Below are positions 21,002 to 29,865 of a stretch of DNA of 64,000 bases, in pieces (position 1 is the stretch's first letter; each line of letters begins with the position of its first letter). Below the pieces are notes generated by a model, which was not told the DNA's origin, did not search any database, and saw nothing but the letters and a program-made list of their open reading frames with translations. Both the position numbers and the translations under genes were made by a program. Source of the DNA: JAICJC01 sp963757605 (lineage in GTDB: Bacteria; Actinomycetota; Thermoleophilia; Gaiellales; JAICJC01); NCBI GenBank assembly GCA_963757605.1, contig CAVWSF010000001.1, positions 1 through 64,000 on the forward strand, written 5' to 3'.

Positions 21002-21202
21002 AGATCGGCGATTCCCAATTGGCGGGATGTCCTGGGCGGCGAGAACGGAGCAGCGCAAGGACGCAGGGAGGGTCAATATCGGCACGAGATATGACCCGAC
21101 CGAGGACGCCGCGATGCGACCGTTCGCAGCCGCACCCAGCCACCGTCGCTAACCGTCCACAGCCGGTGGTCCAGGCGCGCGGCAATTGGGAATCACCGAT
21201 CT
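21002..21202 (+). repeat. Structured intergenic repeat, copy A (201 bp)
   Basis: One of four copies. The terminal arms agatcggcgattcccaattg (21002-21021) and caattgggaatcaccgatct (21183-21202) pair over 20 bp with one mismatch. The shared word gcaaggacgcagggag is at 21055-21070. An inner stem pairs gaacgg (21043-21048) with ccgttc (21120-21125). A central hairpin occupies 21070-21097 (gggtcaatatc / gatatgaccc). It carries no credible protein-coding frame. It sits between ruvB and a plus-strand membrane protein, in the transcribed direction. Confidence 0.85.
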
Positions 21203-21221
21203 ACGTGGTTGAATCCCACCC

Positions 21222-21680
21222 ATGTTGCGGCGCGCGCGTCCGTGGATCCCGCTTGTCCTCGGCGCGGCCGTCCTCCTGGCGGCCGCCTCGGCGGCGGGCC
21301 TGACGGCGATCGAGAGCGCCTCGAAGGGCCCTGCGTTCCGGCTTGCGGCGACCTGCCTGCGCGTGAACGGGCCGGCCAGGCGGATTCTGGGCGTCATCAC
21401 CGGCTCCGGGTTCACCGTCGAGGGCTCGGTGATCGAGAACGCCGACGGCACCGGCTCGGCGAACATCGACTTCCACGTGAACGGGTCGTGGCGGGGCGGG
21501 CACATCCGCATGCGCGCGATCGAGCGGCGGCGCGTGTGGCGCTTGCTCGGCCCGGCCGTCCTGCACGTCGACAACACGACCTACCACATCAACATGGGTC
21601 AGGTGCGCGCGCTGAACGGCGGGCGATACTCCCGCCTGTGCGCACCGCCGAGCTCGACTACGACCTCCCCGCCGACCTGA
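21222..21680 (+). CDS. Membrane-anchored Coa1-like protein (152 aa)
   Basis: An N-terminal signal anchor (MLRRARPWIPLVLGAAVLL...) leads to an extracytoplasmic domain. It reads ARRILGVITGSGFTVEGSVIE...GSANIDFHVNGSWRGGHIRMRA, which resembles the Coa1 (cytochrome oxidase assembly factor 1) beta domain found in many small bacterial proteins. The last 43 bases overlap the start of queA in another frame. No function is established for the bacterial members. The family call is tentative. Confidence 0.55.
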   Translation: MLRRARPWIPLVLGAAVLLAAASAAGLTAIESASKGPAFRLAATCLRVNGPARRILGVITGSGFTVEGSVIENADGTGSANIDFHVNGSWRGGHIRMRAIERRRVWRLLGPAVLHVDNTTYHINMGQVRALNGGRYSRLCAPPSSTTTSPPT

Positions 21681-22648
21681 TCGCGCAGGCGCCCGCCGAG
21701 CCGCGCTCAAGCGCCCGGCTCCTGGTTTACGACCGCGCGACGCGCGAGATCCGGCACAGGATCTTCACCGACCTGCTCGACGAGCTCCGGTCGGACGACC
21801 TGGTGGTCGTGAACGACACCCGCGTCCTGCACGCCCGGATCCATGCTCGCCGCGCGACCGGCGGAGCTGTCGAATTGCTGCTCCTGGAGCCGAATGGCGA
21901 CGGCGGCTGGGACGCCCTGGCCCGCCCCGCCCGCCGCCTGCGTGCAGGCGAGACGCTCGACGCCTCGGGCACGCCGGTGCTCGTCGAGGAGGTGTTGCGG
22001 GACGGTCACGTGACCGTCACGCTCCAGGGTGCCAAACCTGATACCGCCTTCCTCGAGCGGATCGGCGAGATGCCCGTGCCGCCGTACATCCGCCGGCCAC
22101 TCGACCGGCCCGAGGACTACCAGACGGTCTACGCGCGGATGCCGGGGTCGGCGGCGGCGCCCACCGCCGGCCTGCATTTCACGGCCGACCTGTGGCAGGG
22201 GCTGCGGCGGCGGTTCGAGGTCGTCGAGGTGACGCTCACCGTCGGGCTCGACACGTTCCGGCCGGTGACCGCCGACGACCTCGCCGAGCATCCGCTCCAC
22301 ACCGAGGTCTATGAGGTGAGCGACGAAGCGGCCGCCGCGATCGACGAGGCCCGTGGCGCCGGCCGGCGCATCGTCGCCGTCGGCACCACGACCGTGCGGG
22401 TGCTCGAGACCGTCTGGGGCGCGGCTCCGGCGGCCCCGCTCGCCGGCCGGGCGTCGCTCTTCATCACGCCCGGCTACACCTTCGCCGCGACCGGCGCGAT
22501 GGTCACGAACTTCCACCTGCCGCGCTCGACCCTGCTCGCCATGGTGATGGCCTTCGCAGGCGTCGAGGAGGTGCGCCGCCTCTACCGCACCGCCGTCGAG
22601 GAGCGCTACCGGTTCTACTCGTTCGGCGACGCGATGCTCATCCTGTGA
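21638..22648 (+). CDS. queA: S-adenosylmethionine:tRNA ribosyltransferase-isomerase QueA
   Basis: Transfers and rearranges the ribose of SAM onto preQ1-tRNA, giving epoxyqueuosine (336 aa). It has the family start RTAELDYDLPADLIAQAP, plus NDTRVLHARI, PPYIRRP, SAAAPTAGLHFT, LHTEVYEV and VGTTTVRVLET. The GTG start at 21638 lies inside the end of the preceding gene. The stop overlaps tgt by 4 bp (GTGA), so the two queuosine genes are coupled. Confidence 0.97.
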   Translation: MRTAELDYDLPADLIAQAPAEPRSSARLLVYDRATREIRHRIFTDLLDELRSDDLVVVNDTRVLHARIHARRATGGAVELLLLEPNGDGGWDALARPARRLRAGETLDASGTPVLVEEVLRDGHVTVTLQGAKPDTAFLERIGEMPVPPYIRRPLDRPEDYQTVYARMPGSAAAPTAGLHFTADLWQGLRRRFEVVEVTLTVGLDTFRPVTADDLAEHPLHTEVYEVSDEAAAAIDEARGAGRRIVAVGTTTVRVLETVWGAAPAAPLAGRASLFITPGYTFAATGAMVTNFHLPRSTLLAMVMAFAGVEEVRRLYRTAVEERYRFYSFGDAMLIL

Positions 22649-23730
22649 CCGGGCGGTTCGACATCGAGGCGACCGACGGCGCCGCCCGCGCGGGCATCCT
22701 GCACACCGCCCACGGCCCGGTCGAGACGCCCGTGTTCATGCCGGTCGGCACCAAGGCGTCGGTGAAGGCGGTGCTGCCCGGCGAGCTTCGCGACCTGGGC
22801 GCCCAGATCGTGCTCGGGAACTCCTACCACCTGTACTTCCGACCCGGCGCCGACCGGATCGCGCGCCTGGGCGGCCTGCACCGCTTCATGGGCTGGGACG
22901 GCGCCATCCTGACCGACTCGGGCGGCTATCAGGTGTTCTCCCTGCGCGACACCGCCGCTATCGAGGACGACGGCGTGGAGTTCCGGTCGGTCTACGACGG
23001 CTCCCGGCACCGCTTCACGCCCGAGCTCGCGATGGAGATCCAGCGCCTCCTGGGCTCCGACATCGCGATGGCCTTCGACGAGTGCCCGCCCGCCGGCGTC
23101 GAGCGCGAGAAGCTGGAGGACGCCGTGCGGCGGACGTCGCTCTGGGCGGAGCGCTGCCGGGCGTGCGAGCCGGCGCCCGGCCAGCTCGTCTTCGGCATCT
23201 GCCAGGGCGGCGTCGACCCGGAGCTGCGCGAGCGCAGCGCCGCCCACATCGTCTCGCTGGGGTTCGACGGCCACGCCATCGGCGGGCTGACCGTGGGGGA
23301 GACCAGAGAGGCGATGTTCGAGACGACCCGCGCCACCGCGCAGATGCTCCCCGCCGAGCGCCCACGCTATTTCATGGGGATCGGCGACCCCGAGGGCGTG
23401 CTCGAGGCCATCGCCGCCGGCGTCGACATGTTCGACTGCGTGCTTCCCACCCGACTCGGGCGCACCGGCTCCGCGCTCGTCGACGGCGGCCGGCTGAACC
23501 TCAAGAACGCGGCCCACGCCGACGACGACCGGCCGCTGCAGGAGGGCTGCACCTGCCCGGCCTGCACGACATTCTCGCGCGCGTACATCCGCCATCTGAT
23601 CACCCAGGAGGAGATCGTCGGGCTACGCCTGCTCACCCTCCACAACCTGCACGTGCTCTTCGACCTCGTCCGCGGTGCGCGGGATGCCATCCGAGCTGGA
23701 ACCTTCCCCAAATACCGCTCGACCAGATGA
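22645..23730 (+). CDS. tgt: tRNA-guanine transglycosylase
   Basis: Exchanges G34 of GUN-anticodon tRNAs for preQ1 (361 aa). The base-binding Asp91 is in ILTDSGGYQVFSL, the nucleophile Asp in DMFDCVLPTR, and the zinc site CTCPAC near residue 302. The downstream helix RLLTLHNLHVLF supplies the zinc-binding His. The GTG start overlaps queA. The stop codon (23728-23730) falls within the outer arm of repeat copy B, so the last codon and the element share bases. Confidence 0.97.
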   Translation: MTGRFDIEATDGAARAGILHTAHGPVETPVFMPVGTKASVKAVLPGELRDLGAQIVLGNSYHLYFRPGADRIARLGGLHRFMGWDGAILTDSGGYQVFSLRDTAAIEDDGVEFRSVYDGSRHRFTPELAMEIQRLLGSDIAMAFDECPPAGVEREKLEDAVRRTSLWAERCRACEPAPGQLVFGICQGGVDPELRERSAAHIVSLGFDGHAIGGLTVGETREAMFETTRATAQMLPAERPRYFMGIGDPEGVLEAIAAGVDMFDCVLPTRLGRTGSALVDGGRLNLKNAAHADDDRPLQEGCTCPACTTFSRAYIRHLITQEEIVGLRLLTLHNLHVLFDLVRGARDAIRAGTFPKYRSTR

Positions 23731-23924
23731 TCGGTTGTCACCCCACGCGGGCCCGGACGCTCGACGGCCATCGTACGGCCCGACCTGGCGGCGCTGCGGC
23801 TGCGAATCTTCGCATCGCCGCGTCCTCGGTCGGGCCAATACCGGCGATATTGACCCTCCCTGCGTCCTTGCGCTACTCGATTCTCGCCGCCCGAGACACC
23901 ACGGTGGGTGACAACCGATCATCT
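23725..23924 (-). repeat. Structured intergenic repeat, copy B (200 bp)
   Basis: The core is on the minus strand: the complement of gcaaggacgcagggag lies at 23856-23871. The outer arms agatgatcggttgtcaccc (23725-23743) and gggtgacaaccgatcatct (23906-23924) are perfectly complementary over 19 bp, yet differ in sequence from the arms of copies A and D. The inner stem is gaatc/gattc. The left arm contains the tgt stop codon, and the right arm ends 14 bases before secDF. Confidence 0.85.
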
Positions 23925-23938
23925 AGACTTTCCGCCCC

Positions 23939-26614
23939 GTGAGCGAGTCGCGGCGCAACCTGTCGATCATGGGGCTCGTGGTGGCGCTTGCCATCGCGGC
24001 GTGCGCCGCCGTGGTCGTGAAGGGCTTCACGCTCGGCCTCGACCTGCGCGGCGGCCTCGAGGTGGTGCTGAAGGCCCGCCCGACGAGCGGCAACACGATC
24101 TCCGCCGACACGCTCAACTCGGCCGCCGACGTCATGCGCCGCCGTATCGACCCGCAGGGCATCCTCCAGCCCGAGATCAGAACGTCGCAGGGCGACAGCA
24201 CGATCGACATCTCGATCCCGGGCGTCAAGAACCCGAACGCGGTCGCCAACCTGCTGGTCGCTGGCCAGCTCCAGAGCTTCGACTTCTACGACGCCCTGAC
24301 GGAGGTGTCGCAGTCGCCGCAGGGCCCGAACATCGCCCTGCCGCGCACGTCGCTCTACGACATGCTGAACGCCGCCAAGAACCGGATCCCCACCGGTAGC
24401 CCGACCGGGTGGGCGCTCTTCTCGGCGGCGAAATCCCACAACCTCGCCCGCGCCAACGGCATCACCTCGCGGATCGAGCCGCAGAAGGACCAGGTGCTCG
24501 AGGACATCCACCTGAAGGCGCAGCCGCCCAACACCGTGTGGCTGCCCGTCCCGGAGGGGACGCAGGCCGTGAGCTGCATCGACGCCTGCCCCGACGCGAC
24601 AGCGGGGGGCACGGTCTGGTACCTCTTCCGCCCGCCGACCGAGGACTCGAAGATCGTGACCGGCAACGAGATCTCGAGCGCCAAGGCCGACATCGACTCG
24701 TCGGGCAACCCGATCGTCTCGCTCTCGTACAAGAACGGCGGCGACCAGGACTTCACCGACATCACCGCCCAGATCGCGCAGGAGGGCTCGATCGCGGGCC
24801 GCGATCTCCTGAACGCGATCGTCGTCGACAACAAGCTGGTCGCCGCGCCGAGCGTGAGCTTCAGCCAGTTCCCGAACGGGATCGACGCCACCCTGAGCGG
24901 CGGCAGCGAGATCACCGGCCTCACCTCGAGCGACGCGAAGCGGATCGCGCTCGAGATCACGTCGGGCACGCTCCCGGTCAAGTTCACGCCGCTCTCGCAG
25001 CAGCTCGTGTCGGCGACGCTCGGCGAGAACTCGCTGCGGGACGGCCTGATCGCGGGCGCGGCAGGCCTGGTCTTCGTGATGATCTTCCTGATCGCCTTCT
25101 ACGGCTTCCTGGGCGTGATCGCCGACATCGCGCTCGTCATCTACGGCCTCCTCCTGGCCGGGATCGTGGCCGCCCTGCCGGTGACGATGACGCTGCCGGG
25201 CATCGCCGGCACGATCCTCACGATCGGCGTCGCGGCCGACGCGAACATCGTGATCTTCGAGCGGATCAAGGAGGAGGTGCGCGCCGGCAGATCGATCCGG
25301 GCCGCGATCTCGACCGGCTACCGGCGCGGCTTCCACACGATCATCGACGCGAACGTCGTCACGCTGATCACGGCCGGCGTCCTCTACGCGGCGGCGACCT
25401 CGTCGGTCAAGGGCTTCGCGCTGATGCTCCTGATCGGCGTCCTGACGTCGATCTTCACCGCGGTCGTCGCGACCCGGGCGATGCTCGGCCTCCTGAGCGG
25501 GTTCGCCTTCATGGCCTCGCCGCGCGTGCTCGGCGCGATCGGCACCGGCGACCGATGGAAGAAGTACGACCTGATCGGCAAGGCGAAGCTGTGGTTCGCG
25601 ATCTCCGGCGTGGTCCTCGTCATCGGCGCGATCGCGATCGCCACGACGGGCCTCAACGAGGGCATCGACTTCACCGGAGGGTCGAAGCTCGACTTCAGCA
25701 CCAGGAAGGCGGCGACCGTCGCCCAGGTGGCGAACGCCGCCACCACCGCCGGCGTCTCGGACCCGGTGGTGAAGGGGCTCACCTCGACGAACAACGCGCA
25801 GGGCAACACGTTCACGCGCTTCGAGGTCGAGTCGCACTTCCTCACCACCTCGCAGTCGAACCGGCTCCAGACCGAGCTGGCGTCGGAGTTCGGCGTCAAG
25901 CCGCCGATCGACTCGCGCAGCGTCAGCTCCTCGTTCGGCCAGTCGGTGCTGAACTCGGCCTACCTGGCGATCCTCTTCTCGCTCGTGGCGATCTTCCTCT
26001 ACGTCTCGTTCCGGTTCGAGTGGAAGTACGCCCTGCCGGTCATGATCGCGCTGGGGCACGACATCCTGCTCACGATCGGCATCTACGCCGTCTCCGGGAG
26101 GACGGTCACGGCAGACACCGTCGCCGCGGTCCTGACCGTGCTCGGCTACTCGATGTACGACACCGTGATCGTGTTCGACCGGGTGCGCGAGAACGTCCCC
26201 ATCCTGCGCCGTATGACCGCCAGCAAGATCGTGAACGAGTCGCTGGCCGAGACGATCACGCGGTCGCTGAACACCTCGCTCGTGACGCTCATCCCCGTCG
26301 TCCTGCTCTTCGCGTTCGGCTCCGGATCGCTCAAGGACTTCGCGTTCGCCCTCATCATCGGCATCGCGTCGGGCGCGTACTCGTCGATCTTCATCGCCGC
26401 GCCGATCCTCGCGATTCTCATGGAGCGCGAGCCGGGGTTCCAGAAGCGGCGCGCCGATCTCGCCAAGTCGGGCGAGCTCGAGCCCGCCGCGAAACCGGCG
26501 GCCGCGGCCGCCCCCGTGCCGGTCGCCGCCGATCCGGGCGACGGCGCCCCGCCGCCGGCACCGGCGCCGCCCACCCGAAGGCGCCGCCGCCGCGCCCACG
26601 GGCGCGCGCGCTGA
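23939..26614 (+). CDS. secDF: Protein translocase SecDF fusion
   Basis: A single 891-aa chain joining SecD and SecF, which use the proton-motive force to assist Sec-dependent export. The SecD half (about residues 1-540) has LGLDLRGGLEVVLKA after the first membrane helix, a large periplasmic P1 domain (about 50-340), and GIAGTILTIGVAADANIVIFERIKEE in the membrane block. The SecF half (about 550-850) starts with a helix, then GIDFTGGSKLDF, and includes LTVLGYSMYDTVIVFDRVRE. A low-complexity Ala/Pro tail ends in a basic run. The start is GTG. No yajC lies between tgt and secDF, where it usually is; repeat copy B occupies that gap. Confidence 0.95.
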   Translation: MSESRRNLSIMGLVVALAIAACAAVVVKGFTLGLDLRGGLEVVLKARPTSGNTISADTLNSAADVMRRRIDPQGILQPEIRTSQGDSTIDISIPGVKNPNAVANLLVAGQLQSFDFYDALTEVSQSPQGPNIALPRTSLYDMLNAAKNRIPTGSPTGWALFSAAKSHNLARANGITSRIEPQKDQVLEDIHLKAQPPNTVWLPVPEGTQAVSCIDACPDATAGGTVWYLFRPPTEDSKIVTGNEISSAKADIDSSGNPIVSLSYKNGGDQDFTDITAQIAQEGSIAGRDLLNAIVVDNKLVAAPSVSFSQFPNGIDATLSGGSEITGLTSSDAKRIALEITSGTLPVKFTPLSQQLVSATLGENSLRDGLIAGAAGLVFVMIFLIAFYGFLGVIADIALVIYGLLLAGIVAALPVTMTLPGIAGTILTIGVAADANIVIFERIKEEVRAGRSIRAAISTGYRRGFHTIIDANVVTLITAGVLYAAATSSVKGFALMLLIGVLTSIFTAVVATRAMLGLLSGFAFMASPRVLGAIGTGDRWKKYDLIGKAKLWFAISGVVLVIGAIAIATTGLNEGIDFTGGSKLDFSTRKAATVAQVANAATTAGVSDPVVKGLTSTNNAQGNTFTRFEVESHFLTTSQSNRLQTELASEFGVKPPIDSRSVSSSFGQSVLNSAYLAILFSLVAIFLYVSFRFEWKYALPVMIALGHDILLTIGIYAVSGRTVTADTVAAVLTVLGYSMYDTVIVFDRVRENVPILRRMTASKIVNESLAETITRSLNTSLVTLIPVVLLFAFGSGSLKDFAFALIIGIASGAYSSIFIAAPILAILMEREPGFQKRRADLAKSGELEPAAKPAAAAAPVPVAADPGDGAPPPAPAPPTRRRRRRAHGRAR

Positions 26615-26678
26615 CCGCGTTAGGCGCTAGCGCGTTCCCGTCAAGTTTCGGACGGACCGGCCGATATCTCGAATACCC

Positions 26679-27806
26679 ATGCGTGCCGGGAGAGTTCCTG
26701 CTGAGCGCCGTTTTTCGGATTTGATCGCCGTTATCAAGGCGACCGGTGCACTGCGGTCCGCGGGAGATGCCAGCGAGGCAATGGCGATCTTCGCCCGCGA
26801 GCTGACGCTCCTCTTCGACGCGTCGGCGTGCCTGATCTCGACCTTCAACCCGAAAACGCAGATGGTGACCGACTGGGCGGCGCACGTCATCCCGCCGGCG
26901 ACGCTGAACATCGCCGCCGAGGACTACCCGCTCGACGACTACCCGACGACGAAGCGGGTGGTCACCGAGCTCGTCGAGCGGTCGACCACGATCGGCGACG
27001 GCGGCGACCCGGCCGAGCATGCCTTCCTCGAGGACATCGGCTTCCAGGCCAACCTACTCGCGCCGCTCGTCATGGGGACGCACGCCCGCGGCCTCATCGA
27101 GCTGCTCGACACGCGCCGGCGCGTGTTCACCGCCGAGGAGCGCCAGTTCTGCCGGCTCCTGGCAGACCAGGCCGGCATCGTCCTCGGGGCTGCCCAGATG
27201 GCCGATGCGCTCGAGGAGCAGCACGTCGCCACCGTGGCCGCGCTCGCGGCCGCCCTCGAGGCGAAAGATGCCTACACCGGCGGGCATGCCCAGACGATCG
27301 CCGACTTCGCCGTCCACGTCGGCGAGGAGCTCGGCCTCTCCGGCCGCGAGCTGAAGGCGGTGAAGATGGGCGCGCTCCTGCACGACGTCGGCAAGATCGG
27401 GATCCCCGAGGCCATCCTGAACAAGCCCGGGCCGCTGACCGACGCGGAGTTCACGGTGATGAAGCGCCACACCGTGATAGGCGCGGACATCATCGCCGGC
27501 ATCCCGGGGATGGACGAGGTCGTCGCGCTGGTGCGCTCCTCCCACGAGCGCTGGGACGGGCGCGGCTACCCCGACGGGCTCTGCGGCGCGGACGTCCCGC
27601 GCGGCGCCTACGTGATCGCGGTGTGCGACGCCTACCACGCGATGACCGAGGATCGCGTCTACCGCAAGGCGATGTCGGTCGAGGGCGCGCTCGCCGAGCT
27701 GCGCCGCTGCACGGGCACCCAGTTCATGCCCGCGGCGGTCGAGGCGCTCGAGGCCGTCGTGGCCCGCGGCGGCCGCCGCCGCGTGCGCTTCACCGACGCC
27801 GCGTAG
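26679..27806 (+). CDS. GAF domain/HD-GYP domain protein (putative c-di-GMP phosphodiesterase)
   Basis: A 375-aa cytoplasmic protein. Residues about 25-180 form a GAF-like sensor (ELTLLFDASACLISTFNP ... FCRLLADQAGIVLGAAQM). Residues about 185-360 are an HD-GYP domain with HDVGKIGIPEAIL, the later His in VMKRHTVIGADI, and the SSHERWDGRGYPDGL loop that defines HD-GYP enzymes. Catalytic residues look intact, so hydrolysis of cyclic di-GMP is likely. The signal seen by the GAF domain is unknown. It lies 64 bp after secDF and ends head-on with the polysaccharide deacetylase gene. Confidence 0.9.
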   Translation: MRAGRVPAERRFSDLIAVIKATGALRSAGDASEAMAIFARELTLLFDASACLISTFNPKTQMVTDWAAHVIPPATLNIAAEDYPLDDYPTTKRVVTELVERSTTIGDGGDPAEHAFLEDIGFQANLLAPLVMGTHARGLIELLDTRRRVFTAEERQFCRLLADQAGIVLGAAQMADALEEQHVATVAALAAALEAKDAYTGGHAQTIADFAVHVGEELGLSGRELKAVKMGALLHDVGKIGIPEAILNKPGPLTDAEFTVMKRHTVIGADIIAGIPGMDEVVALVRSSHERWDGRGYPDGLCGADVPRGAYVIAVCDAYHAMTEDRVYRKAMSVEGALAELRRCTGTQFMPAAVEALEAVVARGGRRRVRFTDAA

Positions 27807-29093
27807 TCAACCGCCCAGCCCGACCGCCTCGGCGGCCGTGCACAGCCGCCCGCCGCGCTCGCGCACCCATCCCAGCAGGCGGTCGTAGACCCGGTCCCAG
27901 CCGCGCGCGTAGGCCGGCTCGAAGCGGTCGTTGTGCCACAGGACCGAGACGGTGCCGCCCGCCCGGGCCGCCCGCTCGAGGACGGCCGCGGCGCGGTCGA
28001 GCCCGGCCTCGGCCGAGAGCCCCAGATAGCGCTCCTCCGCGAGCGTGGCGTCCATCACGACGAGCGGCAGCTCGAGCAGCGCGAGCGGCCGGTCGGCAGC
28101 GACGTTGTAAGGCCGGTACGGGAAGGAGAGCCCGGCCCGCATGCCGGGCCGGTCGGCGTAGCCGTGGCTCGAGTCGTACGCGAAGCCGAGCCGGTCGAGC
28201 TCCGGCAGCGTGGCGTGGGCGTCGTGGCGCAGGTAGTGGAAGCGCACGCCCCGGATCGCCTGGCCCGCCAGCGACTCCAGCCGCTCGCGCTCCTCGGCGA
28301 TGAGCGAGAGCCGCTCGGATGCGGTGTAGCTCGGATGCAGCGCGAGCTCGTCGCCCTGGGCCAGGACCCGCGTGACGACCGCCGGCCGCACGCGGTCGTA
28401 GACGCCGGGCGCCGCGCCGTCTGCGGGATGGTGGTGGCCGGCGAGCACGAAGTAGGTCGACCGGCCGTCGTGCGAGCGCTCGATCTCGACGATCCGCTCG
28501 AAGGACCAGTTGGGGTCGGTGCCGCGCGCCCGGTGGCGGGGGAGGCCGGCCAGCCCGCGCAGCTCGCGGGCCAGCTCCTTCGGCCGGCGGTCGAGGGCGG
28601 CCGACTTGGCCCGCGCCGCCGCGCCGGAGACGGCGCGCACGCCGCTCCAGCGCCACGGCGTGTCGATGTCGTGGGAGAGGGCGACGGTGAGCGGGCCCGG
28701 GGGCCGGGCGCCGGCCATCTCGCGGAACCGCTCCACCAGCCGGTCGGCCGCCGCCTGCTCGGGGTCGAACAGCGCCGCAGAGGCCGGGAAGCGGCCGCGC
28801 TCGTCGCGCGCCGAGCCGGATCGCTCCTCCCATCGCGAGAGGTGCCAGAAGGCGCTCATCACCAGGTCAGCCACGCCGTCGCCGAAGTCGACGAGGCCGT
28901 CCTCGCCGGCCCCCGGCGCCGGAGCGTCCTCGCCCGCGAAGAGCCGCCAGGCCGCCTCGGAGGCCGGGAGCGCCGATGAGGGATAGGTCGCCGCGGCCGA
29001 GGAGCCGACGATGCGCGCCAGCTCCTCGAGCGCGTAGGTGGCCTTGCCGGCGACGGCCGCGGGCGCGTCGACGGCGATCGCGCCTGCGGTCAC
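27807..29093 (-). CDS. Polysaccharide deacetylase family protein
   Basis: A 428-aa protein. The N-terminal roughly 150 residues (VTAGAIAVDAPAAVAGKATYALEEL...) form a domain of unknown role often found before such NodB-like barrels. The catalytic-type barrel begins at LTVALSHDIDTPWRW, where the HDID Asp is the usual base/metal ligand. It continues with ELALHPSYTASERL and GVRFHYLRHDAHATLPELDRLGFAYDSS. The GTG start overlaps the stop of the upstream comA-like gene by 4 bp, placing it as the last gene of the minus-strand operon. The substrate is unknown; a cell-envelope glycan is the default expectation. Confidence 0.8.
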   Translation of the reverse strand: MTAGAIAVDAPAAVAGKATYALEELARIVGSSAAATYPSSALPASEAAWRLFAGEDAPAPGAGEDGLVDFGDGVADLVMSAFWHLSRWEERSGSARDERGRFPASAALFDPEQAAADRLVERFREMAGARPPGPLTVALSHDIDTPWRWSGVRAVSGAAARAKSAALDRRPKELARELRGLAGLPRHRARGTDPNWSFERIVEIERSHDGRSTYFVLAGHHHPADGAAPGVYDRVRPAVVTRVLAQGDELALHPSYTASERLSLIAEERERLESLAGQAIRGVRFHYLRHDAHATLPELDRLGFAYDSSHGYADRPGMRAGLSFPYRPYNVAADRPLALLELPLVVMDATLAEERYLGLSAEAGLDRAAAVLERAARAGGTVSVLWHNDRFEPAYARGWDRVYDRLLGWVRERGGRLCTAAEAVGLGG

Positions 29094-29863
29094 ACGTGCG
29101 GCAGGTCGCGGAGCAGGAGGTCGATCATGGTGTCGGAGCGCAGGCCGAGCCGCAGCGTCTCGAGCGGGATCACCTCGGCGGGAGCGATGTTGCCGAGGTT
29201 GACGTCGGCTCCGAAGTGCTTGATGAACCAGGCCTGCTGCTCCTTCTGAGGCGCCTCGAAGAGCAGCTTTCCGATGGGCACCTCGTGCACGATCTCGTCG
29301 ATCAGGCCCGAGCGCACCTCGCCCGTCTGGCGGTAGATGCCCGACGTCCCCGACTCGCGCGCCTCGGTGATCACCATGAACGCGCCGGCCTCGAGCTCCT
29401 CCTTGATCCACGCCACCCACTGGTACGGCGCGTAGATCCGCTCCGAGTCCTTCGTGCCGACCTCCGAGAGGACGACGAAGTCCTTGGCGAGCGACTCGAT
29501 CAGCTCGACCTTGCGGCCGCGCTCGAGGTCGATGGTGCCGTCCGAGACCTCGATGTGGGTGAACCCCTGCTCGGACGTCCAGCGCCGGAACTCCTCCAGC
29601 CGGTCGCGGGCGATGGCTGCCTCGAGCAGCGTCCCCCCGCAGACGATCGGGATGCCCGCCTCGCGGTAGAGGCGCAGCTTCTCGGCCAGGTTGGGGGTGA
29701 CGTAGGACGTGCCCCAGCCGAGCTTCACGATGTCGATGTAGTCGCCGGCGAGGTCGAGGATGCCGCCCACCTCGGGCAGGGTGAGGCCCTTGTCGATGAC
29801 GTGCGTCCAGCCCCGGTCGCGCGGCTTTCCGGGGCGGCTCGGCAGGCCGAGGAATTCTTGCAT
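29090..29863 (-). CDS. Phosphosulfolactate synthase (ComA family)
   Basis: A 257-aa TIM-barrel protein. Family enzymes add sulfite to phosphoenolpyruvate, giving (2R)-phospho-3-sulfolactate, the first step toward coenzyme M in methanogens and toward other sulfonates in bacteria. Recognisable blocks are PRDRGWTHVIDKGL, DIVKLGWGTSYV, IPIVCGGTLLEAA, IEVSDGTIDL, SEVGTKD and the C-terminal GNIAPAEVIPLETLRLGLRSDT. No comB, comC or comDE homologue is visible in the window, so the pathway beyond this step is open. It sits 2 bp downstream of a fumarase-type dehydratase pair and overlaps the deacetylase gene. Confidence 0.85.
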   Translation of the reverse strand: MQEFLGLPSRPGKPRDRGWTHVIDKGLTLPEVGGILDLAGDYIDIVKLGWGTSYVTPNLAEKLRLYREAGIPIVCGGTLLEAAIARDRLEEFRRWTSEQGFTHIEVSDGTIDLERGRKVELIESLAKDFVVLSEVGTKDSERIYAPYQWVAWIKEELEAGAFMVITEARESGTSGIYRQTGEVRSGLIDEIVHEVPIGKLLFEAPQKEQQAWFIKHFGADVNLGNIAPAEVIPLETLRLGLRSDTMIDLLLRDLPHV

Positions 29864-29865
29864 GC

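Noticed and set aside
21002..21202. Insertion sequence (repeat family as transposon copies)
   Set aside because: No transposase is encoded within any copy. A non-autonomous MITE remains possible, but the varying self-complementary arms do not fit fixed terminal repeats.
21019..21303. Small open frames inside the four repeat copies sharing peptides such as RGVLGRA
   Set aside because: The similarity follows from the conserved DNA of the repeat; frames are broken in different places and lack start signals.
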